Shown: positions 41,324 to 49,158, counted from the stretch's first letter. The stretch: 64,000 nucleotides of DNA from an uncultured Eubacteriales bacterium (GCA_902465435.1 CABQNH010000002.1:46551-110550), one strand, 5' to 3'. Translations and numbers: made by a program. The notes: generated by a model not told the origin, from the letters alone.

Positions 41324-41407
41324 GGTTTTCTCCTTTCTTTGAAAAATATATATTATCCAGAGGGATCGCTCCCTCATAGGATCCTAAAAACAACAGAATC
41401 GGTGCAT

Positions 41408-41653
41408 TTATTGCTTCAAAATGCCGGCGGCCGCCGCGCCGACCTCGATGCCGCAGGCCTGTCCAAGCTCCCGCTTTGTGGAAACCGATACGACCCGAAC
41501 CTGCTGCGCCCTGCAGAGTGCGAGCAGCGGCTCCGTAAGCCCCGGATCTGCGTCATCCGCGAGAAATACCGTCTCAACGTGCGATGCGAGCAGCGCTTTT
41601 CTCAGCTGTTTGATCCCGACAATTTTATTTGCCGCTTTCAGTTTTTCCAGCAA
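41408..41653 (-). CDS. Ribosomal protein L7Ae/YbxF-like RNA-binding protein
   Basis: An 81-residue L7Ae/L30e-fold protein, like B. subtilis YbxF, which binds kink-turn RNA. VFLADDADPGLTEPLLALC and the C-terminal CGIEVGAAAAGIL are the family landmarks. I chose TTG 41653 (read as MLEKLKAANKIVG): GGGGGAG lies six bases upstream and the length matches YbxF. A GTG at 41692 would leave almost no leader after the promoter at 41703-41731. It heads the str operon, as in other Firmicutes. Confidence 0.85.
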   Translation of the reverse strand: MLEKLKAANKIVGIKQLRKALLASHVETVFLADDADPGLTEPLLALCRAQQVRVVSVSTKRELGQACGIEVGAAAAGILKQ

Positions 41654-41702
41654 AGCGCTCTCCCCCGAAGTCTTACTGCATGAAATGCCCACGCAAAGCG
41701 AA

Positions 41703-41731
41703 ATTATAGCATATTAAACGAAATTAGTCAA
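41703..41731 (-). promoter_or_regulatory. Main promoter of the str operon
   Basis: Minus-strand TTGACT (41726-41731) and perfect TATAAT (41703-41708) with a 17-base spacer; the expected start of transcription is near 41696. Confidence 0.75.
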
Positions 41732-41871
41732 CAAAAACTGTCATTATACTCAAAATATTATTTCCTGAATTTCGATTCTCATACCCATTCGAAAAAATAT
41801 TGCATAACTTTGCGGAATTTTCTATTTTAATTGGGAACAAGAACTCATTTCCACCGTCATAAACTATATAG

Positions 41872-41891
41872 GTAGTGTCAGTTGACGCTGG
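41872..41891 (+). repeat. Solo sequence resembling the MITE-like terminal repeat
   Basis: TAGTGTCAGTTGACGCTGGC matches the 2667-2944 element end in about 16 of 20 bases, including the shared palindromic GTCAGTTGAC. It could be a remnant end, a target-like site, or chance similarity. Confidence 0.3.
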
Positions 41892-41919
41892 CTATTTCAC
41901 AGCGAAAGGAGTGCTGCGC

Positions 41920-42480
41920 ATGAAGCTTCCCCGATCTCTCTCCGAAATCCGGGCGCGAGCCAAGGATCTGCTCCGGAAGCAGGAATCCCAACTGGCCGGC
42001 GAGCCGGAGCCGCAGGCCGCGCCTTCCCCTGCCGAATTTTCCATGCCGCAGGCCGTTGCCGCCGACGACTGGCCGCTTGCCGCGCCGGAAGATGCTCCAC
42101 GCGGAAGCAGGATTGCCGCGCGGGCGCTTCGAATTCTTTTGTTTGTTTTAATCGGAATGCCGCTGCTTGTCGGCGTTGTTCTGTTGATCTTCGCGCTGTA
42201 TCTTGTCGTTTGGGCGCTGATCGTCGCGGCCTACCTGCTGGTATTCGCCATGCTGTTGGGCACGTTGGCTCTCTTTGTCCTTTCGATCCTCCGCTTCGGC
42301 GGGAACGCTGCCTCCGGCATTTTCCTCTTTGGCGGCGGACTGGTCACAGCCTCGCTTGCAGCCCTGCTCCTGCTCGGCGTAAACGCCTTTACGCCGCTCC
42401 CCACACACGCGGTGCTGAAGGTTTATCCCAAGCTGCAGAAGCTGGTGCTTCTTGCCTGGAAAGGAGGCGCTGACGCATGA
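41920..42480 (+). CDS. Membrane protein paired with DUF4097 protein
   Basis: A 186-residue protein. The basic N-terminal part (KLPRSLSEIRARAKDLLRKQ) is followed by a Pro/Ala/Glu-rich stretch and then about four membrane helices (about 70-100, 105-125, 130-160). ATG 41920 has AAAGGAG eight bases upstream. Its stop overlaps the DUF4097 start as ATGA. The pairing resembles DUF1700-type membrane protein plus DUF4097 pairs, usually under a PadR-family repressor; no PadR gene is present here. Probably an envelope-stress accessory protein, by analogy only. Confidence 0.75.
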   Translation: MKLPRSLSEIRARAKDLLRKQESQLAGEPEPQAAPSPAEFSMPQAVAADDWPLAAPEDAPRGSRIAARALRILLFVLIGMPLLVGVVLLIFALYLVVWALIVAAYLLVFAMLLGTLALFVLSILRFGGNAASGIFLFGGGLVTASLAALLLLGVNAFTPLPTHAVLKVYPKLQKLVLLAWKGGADA

Positions 42481-43172
42481 AAACCTCTACCAAGGTCAAC
42501 CTGATTACGATTGCCTCCTTCTTTCTCGTCGGTGCAGTGCTGGTGCTCATTGGCGGCGCAAAGGGGAACTGGAAGAAGGAAACACTTTTTCCCGTCACGG
42601 TTTATGAGCAGGAGCGCTATGAAATTGCGTCAAGCAAGGTGCAGTCGCTGGACTGCTATGTACCCAACGCAAACATTCGCCTGAGCCCCTCCTCGGACAA
42701 TCGCGTCCGTGTCACCTATTATAACAGCTCCCGTGGAAAATATGCCGTCCAGGTTGACGACCGAACCGGGGAACTGACCATCCGTTATCACGACAAAAGC
42801 TTTCTTGCGCAGTACCTGCAGGTCGGAAGCAAGCTTCAAAAGCACACACTCCTCATTGAGCTGCCTGCCGACGCCCTGACAAAGCTGAATGTCAAAACCG
42901 GCGATGGCGATATCACACTGGATCATCTCGGCGCCAAGGAGAGCGTTTTCCTGACCTCTACCGGCGGCAGCATCACGCTCGAAGGCCTGCTCCCGGCGGT
43001 TTCCACCAAGCTGACCTCCTCCAACGGCAATATCTCCGGCAGCCTGCACGGCAGCGCCGCCGACTTTAAGATCACCTCAACCGATCCTTGGCTTGGCAGC
43101 TTCCAGGACGGCGCCATGGAGATGACCGTAACCTCCACCAGTGGGAAAATCAACCTTCGCTTCCTCGGCTGA
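42477..43172 (+). CDS. DUF4097-family beta-helix surface protein
   Basis: A 231-residue protein with an N-terminal membrane anchor (LITIASFFLVGAVLVLIGGA) and an extracellular domain of short beta repeats rich in Gly/Asp/Ser turns (GDGDITLDHLG, TGGSITLEGLL, SNGNISGSLHG, TSGKINLRFLG). This is the right-handed repeat pattern of DUF4097/putative adhesin proteins. Coupled to the upstream membrane protein and followed by a terminator. Confidence 0.82.
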   Translation: MKTSTKVNLITIASFFLVGAVLVLIGGAKGNWKKETLFPVTVYEQERYEIASSKVQSLDCYVPNANIRLSPSSDNRVRVTYYNSSRGKYAVQVDDRTGELTIRYHDKSFLAQYLQVGSKLQKHTLLIELPADALTKLNVKTGDGDITLDHLGAKESVFLTSTGGSITLEGLLPAVSTKLTSSNGNISGSLHGSAADFKITSTDPWLGSFQDGAMEMTVTSTSGKINLRFLG

Positions 43173-43213
43173 TTTCCGCTGCTTCCCACCGAACCGTGCA
43201 AAAACGTATATGC

Positions 43214-43247
43214 AAAAATTCCGACTCGGAAAAGAGTCGGAATTTTT
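43214..43247. terminator. Bidirectional terminator between DUF4097 and GtrA genes
   Basis: A perfect 14-bp stem (43214-43227 with 43234-43247) with A/T runs at both bases, placed between convergent genes, so it can serve both. Confidence 0.85.
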
Positions 43248-43315
43248 CATGCCGCAGACACGGAAAGCGTCCAAAAGCCCCATGAAGCCCCTGCCGCAGC
43301 GTCGGCCGCGTCCGT

Positions 43316-43807
43316 TCAGCCCACAGCCGCCTTCTCCGAACGCTTCGATTTTTTCGCACGGTATGCGTCGTGAAACACAAAATAGCGCTGTCCAAAATAG
43401 TTCAGGATGGAGTAGGCAAACGCGCCGATCGCCATATAGCAATTGTCGCGCACCACATCGGGATCCGCCTGATGCGACAGATTCAAAAGCCGGACGATCG
43501 AATGTGAATTGATGGCATACTGCGTCAAAACGCCCGCGAAAACGTAATAAGCCAGCACATAGCACACAACGACCTCAAGGCAGAATTTCAAAACCAGTCC
43601 CACACTGCTCTTATGCCCCGGAAATACGATCTTCAGGCAGCTTACATACCAGATGAGGCTCCCCAGGCCGTAGTTCACGATCGGCGCCGTATCCTTGGAC
43701 CATCCGGCGTAGTTATATAAGAAAAACATGATCGCAGTGCAGGCGATAAAGTTTGTGATGCCGATCAAAACATAGAGCAGCAACGCACGGTCAAACACTT
43801 TTTTCAT
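43316..43807 (-). CDS. GtrA-family membrane protein
   Basis: A 163-residue protein with four predicted helices and the GtrA-like order: YVLIGITNFIACTAIMFFLY, then NYGLGSLIWYV, then helices around VVCYVLAYYVF, ending NYFGQRYFVFHDAYRAKKSK. GtrA-like proteins are thought to help flip undecaprenyl-linked sugars or take part in wall-glycan synthesis. I chose ATG 43807 (MKKVFDRALLLY) with GGGAG upstream. No glycosyltransferase lies next to it. Confidence 0.85.
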   Translation of the reverse strand: MKKVFDRALLLYVLIGITNFIACTAIMFFLYNYAGWSKDTAPIVNYGLGSLIWYVSCLKIVFPGHKSSVGLVLKFCLEVVVCYVLAYYVFAGVLTQYAINSHSIVRLLNLSHQADPDVVRDNCYMAIGAFAYSILNYFGQRYFVFHDAYRAKKSKRSEKAAVG

Positions 43808-44278
43808 GAAGAATACTCTCCCGCCAACGCCGCGCGGCAGCGTTCTTAGGAACCTCCGAATCCATTCTCTGCGGCAATCAGCAAATCTTTCCCGCCATAG
43901 CCTCGGTTTCAAAAATCAAAAATACATCCCGTATTGCTTCGTTTATCTGGCTTTCCCCAACGAAGAAGCTTCCCCTGTCTGCTTCTTTTGATGGAACCGG
44001 AGTTTCCTTACAAAGACAACGCGGCTATTTCGAAAGCGGCACGCCGCAGCTGCACGCCCTGCACACTTTCTGCGGGACACGCATCCCCCGATTTACGCCG
44101 TATGCGCGGTGAACACCGAACCGGTGCAGCGAAATTCCCACGCGCAATCGCTTCGCGGCAAGCACCGCCAAAGGCTGTACATTTTGTTATAATAGCACGC
44201 TTTTACAGAAATCGCAAGTCCAAGTTCCTCTCTTCCTTTTTATTCCTTTCATGATGCATCTACCGCAAAAAATTACGG
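43808..44278. other. Intergenic region, little recognised
   Basis: Between the divergent GtrA gene and methionine operon. A lone TATAAT-like hexamer occurs near 44190 without a convincing partner. No ORF or repeat of note. Confidence 0.4.
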
Positions 44279-44307
44279 TTGACACGCGTCGGCGCGCATG
44301 CTATAAT
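44279..44307 (+). promoter_or_regulatory. Consensus sigma-A promoter of the methionine importer operon
   Basis: Perfect TTGACA (44279-44284) and perfect TATAAT (44302-44307) with a 17-base spacer. Transcription would start near 44314, about 40 bases before the leader peptide. A perfect constitutive promoter implies that control acts downstream of initiation. Confidence 0.88.
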
Positions 44308-44352
44308 GCAGTCGATCTTTTGGAAGAACGACGGAGGAAAGGAGTTCCAGCG

Positions 44353-44475
44353 ATGAAAAAGCGCAATGGTTATAGAAATATGGCTATGGAGATGTGCATG
44401 TGCGGCATGCGCACGTCTTGTTATACGCTTTTTTCGCAGCTTTCCGTTCAATCGGCCGCGTTCTTCAAGCCTTAA
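44353..44475 (+). CDS. Methionine/cysteine-rich leader peptide (40 aa) of met importer operon
   Basis: A 40-codon ORF: ATG 44353 with GGAAAGGAG upstream, stop at 44473-44475. It begins MKKRNGYRN and then has the control-codon-like run MAMEMCMCGM: five Met and two Cys in ten codons, with a further Cys shortly after. A small hairpin covers the Met/Cys codons (around GTGCGGCATGCGCAC). An intrinsic terminator starts 23 bases after the stop. This is the layout of ribosome-mediated attenuation, with codon content matching the operon's substrate, methionine. Established attenuators of this design control amino acid genes such as trp, his and leu. For Firmicutes methionine genes, S-box and T-box RNAs are the usual controls, so this would be unusual. 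The antiterminator pairing was not worked out. Confidence 0.72.
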   Translation: MKKRNGYRNMAMEMCMCGMRTSCYTLFSQLSVQSAAFFKP

Positions 44476-44498
44476 GCAGGTTTGTTTCGTTCGCATTT

Positions 44499-44531
44499 GA
44501 GGAGGGCTTCGGCCCTCCTCTTTTTGTTTTT
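44499..44531 (+). terminator. Intrinsic terminator/attenuator in the met operon leader
   Basis: GAGGAGGGC (44499-44507) and GCCCTCCTC (44512-44520) form a perfect 9-bp stem closed by a TTCG tetraloop, followed by TTTTTGTTTTT. It lies between the leader peptide and metQ, with no gene end to serve other than the leader, so it would stop transcription before metQ unless overridden. Confidence 0.88.
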
Positions 44532-44543
44532 CAGGAGGTAACC

Positions 44544-44636
44544 ATGCGCTACTGGGAATTCATTGCATCCAATATTAAGCGTCAGCGAATGCGCCGCGCG
44601 CCATTGCCGACAGGTCGTTTCATTTTCTTTCCCTGA
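44544..44636 (+). CDS. Short ORF (30 aa) with perfect Shine-Dalgarno between attenuator and metQ
   Basis: ATG 44544 preceded by AGGAGGTAACC, one of the best ribosome sites in the window, then 30 codons beginning MRYWEFIASNIKRQRM and ending RFIFFP. The basic N terminus resembles the start of ABC-type permeases, so it may be a degenerate gene start; it may also be a second regulatory or translated leader. It is only reached when the attenuator is read through. Function unknown. Confidence 0.45.
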   Translation: MRYWEFIASNIKRQRMRRAPLPTGRFIFFP

Positions 44637-44691
44637 AACCGTCAGATTTTCCTCTTCATTCTACTATAATTTTATTTAAGGAGATTTCATC

Positions 44692-45561
44692 ATGAAAAAG
44701 CTTATTTCTCTTCTGCTCGTTTTTGCGCTCACACTGGGCGCTCTGTTCGCACTGACCGGCTGCAAGAAAAAGGACAAGGGCGTGACCATCGCCATTCCCA
44801 GCGACGCCACCAATGAGGCGCGCGCATTGCTGCTTCTGCAGGCCAACGGCTACCTCAAGCTGAAGGACGGCGCCGGTGTGACCGCTTCCGTTCGCGATAT
44901 CGAGGACAACCCCTACAACATCTCCTTTAACGAGGTAGAGGCTGCGCAGCTGCCCAACGTCCTGCAGGATGTTGATTACGCCGTAATCAATTCCAACTAT
45001 GCACTCTCCGCCAACCTGAACCCGGCAAAGGATTCCCTGCTCTCCGAGGGTGCTTCCTCCGAGGCGGCGCAGGAATATGCCAATATTCTCGCCGTCAACG
45101 CCTCGCGTGCCGACGATCCCCTGATCCTTGCACTGGCTGCCGCGCTGACCAGCAAACAGGTTTCCGACTTTATCGCCAAAGAGTACAGCGGTTCCGTTAT
45201 CAGCGTCGTTTCCGAGCCGACGGACGGCTATGACGATGCCATCGACTACGCCGCGCTCGCCGGGCAGACTGTTCGTGTCGGCGCAAGCCCTGCACCGCAC
45301 GCGGAAATTCTCGAGGTCGCCAAGCAGATCCTCGCCGAGAAGGATATCACGCTGGAGATCGTAACCTTCACCGACTATGTTCTCCCGAACAACGCCGTCA
45401 ACGACAACGAAATCGACGCGAATTTCTTCCAGCACCAGCCCTATCTGACCGACTTTAACGCAGAAAACGGCACGGACATCGTCTCGGTCGCCGCAATTCA
45501 TTTCGAGCCGCTCGGACTTTACGGCGGCAAGCAGAGCAGCTTGGACGCCATCCAAAAGTAA
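44692..45561 (+). CDS. metQ: Circularly permuted MetQ-type methionine-binding lipoprotein
   Basis: A 289-residue lipoprotein: signal peptide with lipobox LTGC (Cys 24), start ATG 44692 with AAGGAG. It is clearly of the NlpA/MetQ family, but the segments are in exchanged order. Residues 30-172 (VTIAIPSDATNEARALLLLQ, EVEAAQLPNV, DVDYAVINSNYAL) correspond to the C-terminal part of ordinary MetQ. A new linker (about 173-192) follows. Residues 193-289 (TVRVGASPAPHAEIL, TFTDYVLPNNAV, EIDANFFQHQPYL, SSLDAIQK) correspond to the normal N-terminal part. Ordinary MetQ runs from the latter into the former at SLDxLQxG-x-xAVPNDPTN, exactly where this protein begins and ends. Both lobes are complete, so it should bind methionine and feed MetNI encoded next. 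Confidence 0.9.
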   Translation: MKKLISLLLVFALTLGALFALTGCKKKDKGVTIAIPSDATNEARALLLLQANGYLKLKDGAGVTASVRDIEDNPYNISFNEVEAAQLPNVLQDVDYAVINSNYALSANLNPAKDSLLSEGASSEAAQEYANILAVNASRADDPLILALAAALTSKQVSDFIAKEYSGSVISVVSEPTDGYDDAIDYAALAGQTVRVGASPAPHAEILEVAKQILAEKDITLEIVTFTDYVLPNNAVNDNEIDANFFQHQPYLTDFNAENGTDIVSVAAIHFEPLGLYGGKQSSLDAIQK

Positions 45562-45573
45562 GCGGGTGCCACT

Positions 45574-46584
45574 ATGATTGAACTCCACAACCTGACCAAG
45601 ACCTTCTCCGGCGCGGACGGCGCCGTGGAAGCGCTGAAAAACGTCAGCCTGACCATTCCGGACGGCGTTATTTACGGTATCATCGGTATGAGCGGTGCCG
45701 GAAAAAGCACGCTCGTTCGCTGCATCGATCTTCTGGAGCGGCCGACCTCCGGCTCCGTCGTCATTGACGGCAAGGACGTCGCCGCCCTCCCCACGAGGGA
45801 GCTTCGCGCGGTCCGCAAGGAAATCTCCATGATTTTTCAGGGCTTCCACCTGCTCATGCAGCGCAGCTGCCTAAAAAACATCTGTTTCCCGCTGGAGCTG
45901 GCCGGAAAATCCCGCCGCGAGGCCAAAAAACGTGCGCTGGAGCTTTTGGAGCTGGTCGGTCTGCCGGATAAGGCGGACGCCTATCCCGCGCAGCTCTCCG
46001 GCGGGCAGCAGCAGCGCGTCGCCATTGCGCGCGCACTGGCTTCCGACCCGAAGGTGCTTCTCTGCGACGAGGCAACCAGCGCCCTCGATCCCAGCACGAC
46101 CGCCTCTATTCTGCGTCTGCTGCGCGAGATCAACGAGCGGCTCGGCATCACCATCATCATGATCACCCATCAAATGCAGGTTGTGGAGCAGATTTGCAGC
46201 CATGTTGCCATTCTGGACGGCGGCACAGTCGCCGAGCAGGGACTGGTTTCCGAGGTCTTTGCCCATCCGAAATCCAAAGCGGCGCGCCGCCTTGTTTATC
46301 CTGACGGCGTGGAGCAAATTCTCTCCGGCGCATCCGGCGAGCATCGCCTTCGCGTCGTCTTCAACGGCTCCGATGCCGCCGCCACGCCGCTGATCGCGAA
46401 AATGGCAATTGAGAAAAATATCGTTGCAAATATTTTGTCCGCCTCCACGCGCCTGATCGGCGCAAGGGTTTACGGGAACATGCTTTTGGGTATCCCGGGC
46501 GGCGATGACCAGCTTGCGCTTGCGGCAAGCTATCTCAGCGGAGTCCCGGATGTACAGGCACAGGAGGTGACGGAGGATGCTTAA
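45574..46584 (+). CDS. metN: Methionine importer ATP-binding protein MetN
   Basis: A 336-residue ABC ATPase. Walker A GMSGAGKST, Q-loop IFQGFHLL, signature LSGGQQQRVAIARAL, Walker B VLLCDEATSALD and switch His in IMITHQMQVV are all present. A C-terminal NIL/ACT-like domain (from about residue 255, LRVVFNGSDAAATPL) is the site where methionine trans-inhibits the E. coli importer. It follows metQ after 12 bp, with a weak ribosome site, and overlaps metI by 8 bp. Confidence 0.96.
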   Translation: MIELHNLTKTFSGADGAVEALKNVSLTIPDGVIYGIIGMSGAGKSTLVRCIDLLERPTSGSVVIDGKDVAALPTRELRAVRKEISMIFQGFHLLMQRSCLKNICFPLELAGKSRREAKKRALELLELVGLPDKADAYPAQLSGGQQQRVAIARALASDPKVLLCDEATSALDPSTTASILRLLREINERLGITIIMITHQMQVVEQICSHVAILDGGTVAEQGLVSEVFAHPKSKAARRLVYPDGVEQILSGASGEHRLRVVFNGSDAAATPLIAKMAIEKNIVANILSASTRLIGARVYGNMLLGIPGGDDQLALAASYLSGVPDVQAQEVTEDA

Positions 46585-47284
46585 GGGCGCATTTACACAG
46601 CAATCGCTGCGCGAGGCGTGGGCGATTATTTCGCAGGAATTCCCGGCCGCTTTGGCCGATACGCTTTATGTCACGCTGCTGTCCACCTTCATCGCCTTTC
46701 TGATCGGTCTGCCGCTTGGCACGCTGCTGGTCGCGGGAGAAAAGGACGGCGTCCGTCCTCTGCCCAAGGCGCTGCTTTCCGCCTTGAACCTGATCATCAA
46801 CCTGCTTCGCTCCGTCCCCTTCCTTATTTTAATGATCCTGGTCTTCCCGCTGACGCGCGCGCTGGTCGGCACCGCCATCGGAACAACCGCCAGCATCGTT
46901 CCGCTCGTCATTGCAGCCTTTCCCTTTGTCGCGCGGCTGGTGGAGAGCAGCCTGCGCGAGGTCAGCCCGAACCTGATTGAGGCGGCGCAGAGCATGGGCG
47001 CAACGCCTCTGCAGATCATCTGCAAGGTCATGCTGCCGGAAAGCGTCCCGTCTTTGATCACCAATGCGGCCATTGCGCTGACCACGATCCTTGGCTACTC
47101 TGCCATGAGCGGCGCCGTCGGTGGCGGCGGTCTGGGTAAAATCGCAATCAACTACGGCTATTATCGCTATCAGTATGTCGTCATGCTTGCGGCTGTCGTA
47201 GTTCTGATCCTTCTGGTGCAGATTTTCCAGTCCGTCGGCACCCTTCTCGCCGCCCGCTGCGACAAGCGGCTGAAAAAGCGCTGA
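46577..47284 (+). CDS. metI: Methionine importer permease MetI
   Basis: A 235-residue membrane permease with five or six helices. The ATPase-contact loop EAAQSMGATPLQIICKVMLPES is the EAA motif of ABC importers and matches MetI. It starts inside the metN 3' end (ATG 46577, preceded by GGAGGTGACGGAGG). Together with MetN and the permuted MetQ it forms a complete methionine uptake system. Confidence 0.96.
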   Translation: MLKGAFTQQSLREAWAIISQEFPAALADTLYVTLLSTFIAFLIGLPLGTLLVAGEKDGVRPLPKALLSALNLIINLLRSVPFLILMILVFPLTRALVGTAIGTTASIVPLVIAAFPFVARLVESSLREVSPNLIEAAQSMGATPLQIICKVMLPESVPSLITNAAIALTTILGYSAMSGAVGGGGLGKIAINYGYYRYQYVVMLAAVVVLILLVQIFQSVGTLLAARCDKRLKKR

Positions 47285-47718
47285 GCCAAGCTCCCGTGCC
47301 GTTCAGCACACACATAGGGAATGCCCGAGGCTGTCCGGATCGCTCCGCAGCCTCGGGCATTTTTTGTCTTATCATTCCGGGGGCTGCCTCAGGTTGATTC
47401 GCGAGTTCCTCCCAAGACAGCCCCACCTTTGCTGCCAACTCCGTTATGGACTGCGTTTGCATTCCATGATCTGTTCGGCAAGCCTGTTCGCATCGTCCAC
47501 GAACGCATTTGTGCGATACGCTTGACAGTCGTCCGTGCCGCATCCGACCTCTGCCGGACTGCATTTTTGCAGCCGGGCATCCGTCCTACCCCGTCGGGTC
47601 TGCTCGTACGCGCAGCTTTGGCGTGCCCTCCTGTCCGAAGATAGGATATGCGTTTTTTCGGATTTTACGCACGAAATTTCCGCTTCCATCTGGAAAGATG
47701 TCCAACAAGGCGGGCGGT
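47285..47718. other. Intergenic region after the met operon
   Basis: Holds the met operon terminator (47321-47365). From 47366 to 47718 I find no convincing gene; short ORFs on both strands have no ribosome site or recognisable product. Confidence 0.45.
47321..47365 (+). terminator. Terminator of the methionine importer operon
   Basis: A 13-bp perfect stem (47321-47333 with 47348-47360) followed by TTTTTTG, 37 bases after the metI stop. Confidence 0.88.
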
Positions 47719-48465
47719 TCAATGTTTTTGCGGATCATGCGGCTGCTTTTTCTGCGCAACGCCCCATTCCGGGAGCGGCAGACGCTGCATTGCGCCGAAA
47801 ATCCGACTCTTCAGATCGGGATATGCGGCGGACAGTGCGAAAATCAGCTCCTTGATCTCCTGCCGCTTAGTATGCTTATCCGCCGGACAGACATTATGAA
47901 CGACCGGCAGCGCCATTCGTTCTGCAAAATGCTGCACCTGCTTCTCCGTGAGATACAGCATGGGGCGAATCTGCGTCACGCCGCTTCGATCCAAATAGGT
48001 GACCGGCTGAAAGCAGCTCAGCCTTCCTTCAAAGATCAGGCTCATCAGGAAGGTTTCCACCGCGTCATCATAGTGATGCCCCAGCGCCACCTTGTTGAAG
48101 CCCTGCGCTAAAATCGCCTCGTTCAGCGCGCCGCGCCGCATTTTTGCGCACATGGAGCAAGGATTTTTTTCCTTGCGATGCTCAAAAATAATTGGCCCAA
48201 TTTCCGTTTTTACCAAGATAAACGGCACATTCCACTGTTCACAGAGCGCCTGAATCGGCGCAAAATTCATTCCCGACAAGCCCATATCGATCGAAATGGC
48301 CGAGAGAGAAAACTTTTTGGGATAGTATTCCCGCAGCGCTGCCAAAAGCACCAGCAGCGTCAGAGAATCCTTTCCTCCCGATACGCCGACCGCAATGCGG
48401 TCGCCCTCTTGGATCATGTTGTAGTCATCGGCGCATCGACGCACGAGTCCCATCAGCTTTTGCAT
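47719..48465 (-). CDS. TtcA-family tRNA 2-thiolation protein
   Basis: A 248-residue PP-loop ATPase. The adenylation loop GVSGGKDSLTLL is followed by CSMC and further downstream PCP-like NVCPADKHTKRQ, and the middle has LGHHYDDAVETFLM. This combination marks the TtcA/TtuA class, iron-sulfur enzymes that thiolate tRNA (cytidine 32 or uridine 54). I chose ATG 48465 (MQKLMGLVRRC), preceded by GGAGTG, rather than a non-standard codon three codons upstream. Convergent with metI. Confidence 0.88.
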   Translation of the reverse strand: MQKLMGLVRRCADDYNMIQEGDRIAVGVSGGKDSLTLLVLLAALREYYPKKFSLSAISIDMGLSGMNFAPIQALCEQWNVPFILVKTEIGPIIFEHRKEKNPCSMCAKMRRGALNEAILAQGFNKVALGHHYDDAVETFLMSLIFEGRLSCFQPVTYLDRSGVTQIRPMLYLTEKQVQHFAERMALPVVHNVCPADKHTKRQEIKELIFALSAAYPDLKSRIFGAMQRLPLPEWGVAQKKQPHDPQKH

Positions 48466-48579
48466 GAAAATCACTCCAAATCAGGAAAAATTGCAAAGCG
48501 AGATATCAAGAGATATTTAAAGAAAACAAGAGATTTCACGAGTTTGTCCGGCGAAAAATGATTTCTTCAAAAAAACCGA

Positions 48580-48608
48580 TTGACACCGGAATTCCCGTGT
48601 GGTATAAA
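48580..48608 (+). promoter_or_regulatory. Promoter of rplM-rpsI
   Basis: TTGACA (48580-48585) and TATAAA (48603-48608) with a 17-base spacer, about 100 bases upstream of rplM. Confidence 0.75.
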
Positions 48609-48609
48609 G

Positions 48610-48709
48610 TACAAGCGTGCTTACGAGATATTGTAAGCGCCGCAGATAAATTTGTCAATTCATTATTATTTGGAAGGGCGCTTCCCTTCCCGTTTATGGA
48701 GGAAAAATC
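48610..48709 (+). promoter_or_regulatory. Probable L13 (rplM) leader, autoregulatory RNA
   Basis: A roughly 95-base untranslated leader with a GCGTGCTTAC/GTAAGCGC-like pairing early and a GGAAGGG/CCCTTCC hairpin just before the ribosome site. Many Firmicutes carry a structured L13 leader here through which ribosomal protein represses rplM-rpsI. I infer identity from position and hairpins, not from a model match. Confidence 0.5.
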
Positions 48710-49141
48710 ATGTCCACAACTATGGCAAAGAAGGAGAATGTTTCCCGTAAGTGGTACGTTCTCGACGCAGCCGGTAAGCCCCTCGGCCGCACCGCTGTGA
48801 TTGCCGCAAACATTCTGCGCGGCAAGGTCAAGCCCGATTTCACCCCGAACGTTGACTGCGGTGATTTCGTCATCATCATCAACTGCGACAAGGCAGTCCT
48901 CACCGGCAAGAAGGGCGAGCAGAAGTTCTATCGCCATCATTCCGGCTGGATCGGCGGCCTGAAGGAAACCAAGTACCGTCTTTTGATGGAAAAGCGTTCC
49001 GACTTCGCAATGGAGCTGGCCGTCAAGGGTATGCTTCCCAAGAACTCCCTTGGCAGAGCCGCACTCACCCGCCTGAAGCTCTATACCGGCTCTGAGCACA
49101 ATCATGCCGCCCAGAAGCCCATAGAGTGGACGCTGGACTAA
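48710..49141 (+). CDS. rplM: 50S ribosomal protein L13
   Basis: A 143-residue L13 (MSTTMAKKENVSRKWYVLD, LGRTAVIAANILRGK, VKGMLPKNSLGRAAL), an early-assembling large-subunit protein. GGAGG precedes ATG 48710. First gene of the rplM-rpsI operon. Confidence 0.97.
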   Translation: MSTTMAKKENVSRKWYVLDAAGKPLGRTAVIAANILRGKVKPDFTPNVDCGDFVIIINCDKAVLTGKKGEQKFYRHHSGWIGGLKETKYRLLMEKRSDFAMELAVKGMLPKNSLGRAALTRLKLYTGSEHNHAAQKPIEWTLD

Positions 49142-49158
49142 TCAGGAGGTAGAAAGCT

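Noticed and set aside
44308..44352. S-box (SAM riboswitch) or T-box upstream of metQ
   Set aside because: Only about 40 untranslated bases precede the leader peptide, and no T-box or SAM-aptamer signature was seen before the terminator.
47366..47718. Minus-strand ORFs between the met operon terminator and the TtcA-like gene
   Set aside because: Short, without ribosome sites, with frames overlapping on both strands; no recognisable product.
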